A stretch of 5,357 nt of DNA from an uncultured Clostridia bacterium (GTDB taxonomy: Bacteria > Bacillota > Clostridia > Oscillospirales > Acutalibacteraceae), in the NCBI GenBank assembly GCA_946004305.1, contig CAMFZJ010000087.1, forward strand, positions 1-5,357, read 5' to 3'. Under the pieces are notes generated by a model. That model was not told where the DNA came from. It did not search any database and saw nothing but the letters and a program-made list of their open reading frames with translations. Positions 5,352 to 5,357 of the stretch are shown here, one piece after another. The position numbers and the translations under genes are program-made. Every line of letters begins with the position of its first letter. Position 1 is the first letter of the stretch.

Positions 5352-5357
5352 CAATTA

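Overview
The window is an AT-rich piece of bacterial chromosome. It has tight gene packing, strong AGGAGG-type ribosome sites and some GTG starts. The protein families point to a low-GC Gram-positive anaerobe of the Clostridia (Oscillospiraceae/Ruminococcaceae or Lachnospiraceae type). They include a DUF5662 protein, a zinc-ribbon membrane protein with GxW/DUF5640-like domains, a DgkB/YegS-type lipid kinase, and an AEC transporter paired with a WYL regulator. This placement rests on family recognition only; no rRNA or marker gene is present. I see no insertion sequence, CRISPR array, tRNA, phage gene or toxin-antitoxin signature.

Layout. (1) Positions 31-1054, plus strand: two genes overlapping by 14 bases, a DUF5662 protein and an HDIG-motif HD-domain protein. 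(2) Positions 1078-1102: a GC-rich hairpin between the plus-strand pair and the convergent lipid kinase gene. (3) Positions 1129-2191, minus strand: a -10 element, then a 32-codon small ORF with a near-ideal ribosome site (2043-2141), then a GTG-started diacylglycerol kinase-family gene. (4) Positions 2250-3212, minus strand: a membrane-anchored zinc-ribbon protein with two tandem extracytoplasmic GxW repeats. (5) Positions 3314-5265, minus strand: an AEC-family transporter followed 11 bases later by a WYL regulator. They are driven by a good extended -10 promoter at 5308-5336, with an inverted repeat over the start site and a palindrome at the -35.

How the parts relate. The transporter-regulator pair is the clearest functional unit: a ligand-sensing WYL protein probably controls uptake or efflux of a small organic acid and perhaps its own operon. 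The lipid kinase and its small membrane-peptide neighbour suggest a membrane-lipid unit. The DUF5662/HD pair looks like two HD-type metal-dependent phosphohydrolases translated together, though the substrate is unknown. Most of the window is ordinary housekeeping or accessory chromosome. The items most worth checking are the small ORF upstream of the kinase, the operator-like repeats at the AEC promoter, and the possible hidden HD fold of DUF5662.
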